Shown: one piece after another, positions 13,712-15,129 of the stretch
Position numbering within the stretch: the first letter of the stretch is position 1
Layout of the letters: each line of letters begins with the position of its first letter
NCBI GenBank assembly: GCA_902488965.1
Contig: CABTYA010000021.1
Coordinates: 1 to 15,129 of the forward strand
Reading direction: 5' to 3'
DNA from: an uncultured Veillonellaceae bacterium
GTDB taxonomy: Bacteria > Bacillota > Negativicutes > Veillonellales > Negativicoccaceae
Length of the DNA: 15,129 bases
Position numbers and translations under genes: made by a program
Notes under the pieces: generated by a model
What the model was told of the DNA's origin: nothing
What the model saw: the letters and a program-made list of their open reading frames with translations, nothing else
Database searches by the model: none

Positions 13712-15100
13712 ATGAGTTGGTTTCGCACAAAGGATTTACCTACGCTTCTTGCCGCTGTGGAAAATCCTGCCGATCACCTGACACTGCGTCGTTCGCTGTC
13801 AGCACTCGACATCACCCTCTTGGGGTTGGGCGTCATGATCGGCACCGGAATTTTCGTCTTGACAGGAATTGTGGCCGCCCGCTACGCGGGTCCGGGATTG
13901 ATGTTGTCGTTTGTTTTAGCAGCGGTGGTCTGCACGTTTGTGTGCTTGGCGTATTCGGAGCTCGCATCGTTTATTCCCGTCGCCGGGTCGTCGTACACGT
14001 ATTCGTACGTCTCGCTTGGCGAAGTCTGCGGCTGGCTGGTCGGCTGGTCATTGATTTTGGAATACACCGTCGGTGCCAGTGCCGTGGCGGGCGGGTGGTC
14101 TGCCTACTTCGTCAGTATCCTGCAGGATATCGGCATTACCCTGCCGCGCACGTTGACGGCTGTACCGGCCGACGGCGGCATCGTCAATCTGCCCGCCGTA
14201 TTGATTGTCGGCGGCGTCTTGTTCTTCCTGCTCCGCGGGATTCGGGAAAGCGCCGGCGCCAATCGCACTTTGGTCTTCATCAAAATCGCGACGATTTTTC
14301 TCTTTCTGTTCTTGGCGGCACCGTCCGTCGATCCGCAAAACTGGACGCCGTTCCTTCCGTACGGATGGGCCGGCGTATCGGCGGGAACGGCCGTACTGTT
14401 CTTCTCTTATCTCGGTTTTGATTCGCTCTCGACGGCGGCCGAAGAAACGAAGAACCCCGCTCGCGATATGCCGATCGGCATTATCGCCTCACTGGCGCTG
14501 ACGACCCTGCTCTATATCGCTGTCGCCGCCGTGATGACCGGTGTTTTGCCGTATCCCGATCTCGATACGGCCGCACCTGCCAGTTACGTTCTGCAACGTC
14601 TCGGCTATCGCCTCGGCTCGGCCCTCATCGCCACCGGCGCCATTTGCGGCCTATCTACCGTACTGCTCGTCATGATTTACGCACAGACCCGGGCCTTCTT
14701 CGCCATGAGTCGCGACGGACTGATTCCCGAGTCATTGTGCCGTATCCATCCGCAGTACCGTACACCGTATCGCATCACGCTGATCACGGGACTCTGTGTC
14801 GCGCTGATTGCCGGATTCATCCCGATTCATATCGTCGCGGAAATGTGCAGTGCGGGAACCATCTTCGCCTTCCTTTCTTCGACTTTGGGGCTGCTCATTC
14901 TGCGCAAGCGCTACCCCGATATGCCGCGACGCTTCCGCTGTCCGGCGGCGGGGATCATCGTACCGCTCGGATTCCTCTCTTGCGCGTATGTATTTTCCCA
15001 GTTGTCGCTGCACACCTTGGAACTGTTCGCCGCGTGGTTCGTCCTCGGCTTGGTAGTCTATGCCGCCTACGGCCACCGACACAGTCATCTGGCAAAATAA
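13712..15100 (+). CDS. APC-superfamily amino acid permease (cationic amino acid transporter type)
   Basis: Integral membrane transporter of the amino acid-polyamine-organocation superfamily, 462 residues with about 12 hydrophobic segments. The first membrane segment has the substrate-binding GVMIGTGIFVLTG motif (40-52), preceded by RRSLSALDITLLGLG as in the CAT/YfnA subgroup, and the loop with FSYLGFDSLSTAAEETKNPARDMP (from about 230) is typical of this group. Substrate cannot be told from sequence; a neutral or cationic amino acid is likely. Serine import would suit the sda operon but nothing shows it. I start at 13712, with AAAAAAGGATG a few bases upstream and MSWFRTKDL matching the family opening; an ATG 60 bases upstream has no ribosome site. 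No terminator is visible in the 29 bases left after the stop. Confidence 0.92.
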   Translation: MSWFRTKDLPTLLAAVENPADHLTLRRSLSALDITLLGLGVMIGTGIFVLTGIVAARYAGPGLMLSFVLAAVVCTFVCLAYSELASFIPVAGSSYTYSYVSLGEVCGWLVGWSLILEYTVGASAVAGGWSAYFVSILQDIGITLPRTLTAVPADGGIVNLPAVLIVGGVLFFLLRGIRESAGANRTLVFIKIATIFLFLFLAAPSVDPQNWTPFLPYGWAGVSAGTAVLFFSYLGFDSLSTAAEETKNPARDMPIGIIASLALTTLLYIAVAAVMTGVLPYPDLDTAAPASYVLQRLGYRLGSALIATGAICGLSTVLLVMIYAQTRAFFAMSRDGLIPESLCRIHPQYRTPYRITLITGLCVALIAGFIPIHIVAEMCSAGTIFAFLSSTLGLLILRKRYPDMPRRFRCPAAGIIVPLGFLSCAYVFSQLSLHTLELFAAWFVLGLVVYAAYGHRHSHLAK

Positions 15101-15129
15101 CATCGCAACAAAAAAGATCGAACGTCAAC

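Noticed and set aside
1..15129. Mobile elements, CRISPR arrays, tRNA or rRNA genes
   Set aside because: No transposase, regular spaced repeats, terminal repeats, tRNA cloverleaf or rRNA sequence was seen on either strand.

Overview
The window comes from a GC-rich bacterium whose gene content and order look like Bacillota (Firmicutes). The strongest signs are the block SRP RNA-dnaX-ybaB-recR, the split two-subunit iron-sulfur L-serine dehydratase, a formate-tetrahydrofolate ligase, a SpoVD-like penicillin-binding protein with a PASTA domain, and strong AGGAGG-type ribosome sites. An anaerobic member of the Negativicutes (Veillonella/Selenomonas/Megasphaera relatives) fits best, but this is inference and the genus cannot be read from the sequence. 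No mobile element, CRISPR array, tRNA or rRNA is visible, and no stretch over 300 bases lacks a gene or RNA.

Layout. Positions 1-11925 are all on the minus strand. Read in the direction of transcription: (a) an unrecognised membrane-anchored protein (11925-10552) with its own extended -10 promoter and an intrinsic terminator overlapping its stop codon; (b) a tight six-gene run, sdaAB-sdaAA-cca-class B PBP-fhs-folD (10511-2974), with gaps of 8-22 bases or a 4-base ATGA overlap, most likely one operon; (c) an SRP RNA gene (2918-2734) with promoter and terminator; (d) dnaX-ybaB-recR (2710-1), recR running off the left edge. The rest is on the plus strand: cbiZ (12103-12906), dps (13063-13503) with its own promoter and terminator, and an amino acid/polyamine-type permease (13712-15100).

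How the parts work together. Run (b) joins serine breakdown (SdaAB/SdaAA, serine to pyruvate and ammonia) and tetrahydrofolate one-carbon chemistry (Fhs, FolD) with tRNA 3'-end repair and peptidoglycan cross-linking. Run (c)-(d) groups the signal recognition particle RNA, the DNA polymerase clamp-loader subunit and the YbaB/RecR recombination-repair pair, as in Bacillus. CbiZ salvages cobinamides and Dps protects from iron and peroxide.

The point most worth a second look is FolD: the overall fold motifs and NADP-site motif are present, but the catalytic lysine is a leucine, the QLPLP glutamine is a leucine, and the PCTPxG and PGGVGPMT signatures are altered. Other points are an SRP RNA with a long extended stem, an apparently promoterless dnaX operon downstream of it, an orphan cbiZ without a riboswitch, and the unrecognised 457-residue anchored protein. 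I did not find a wholly new multi-gene system here.
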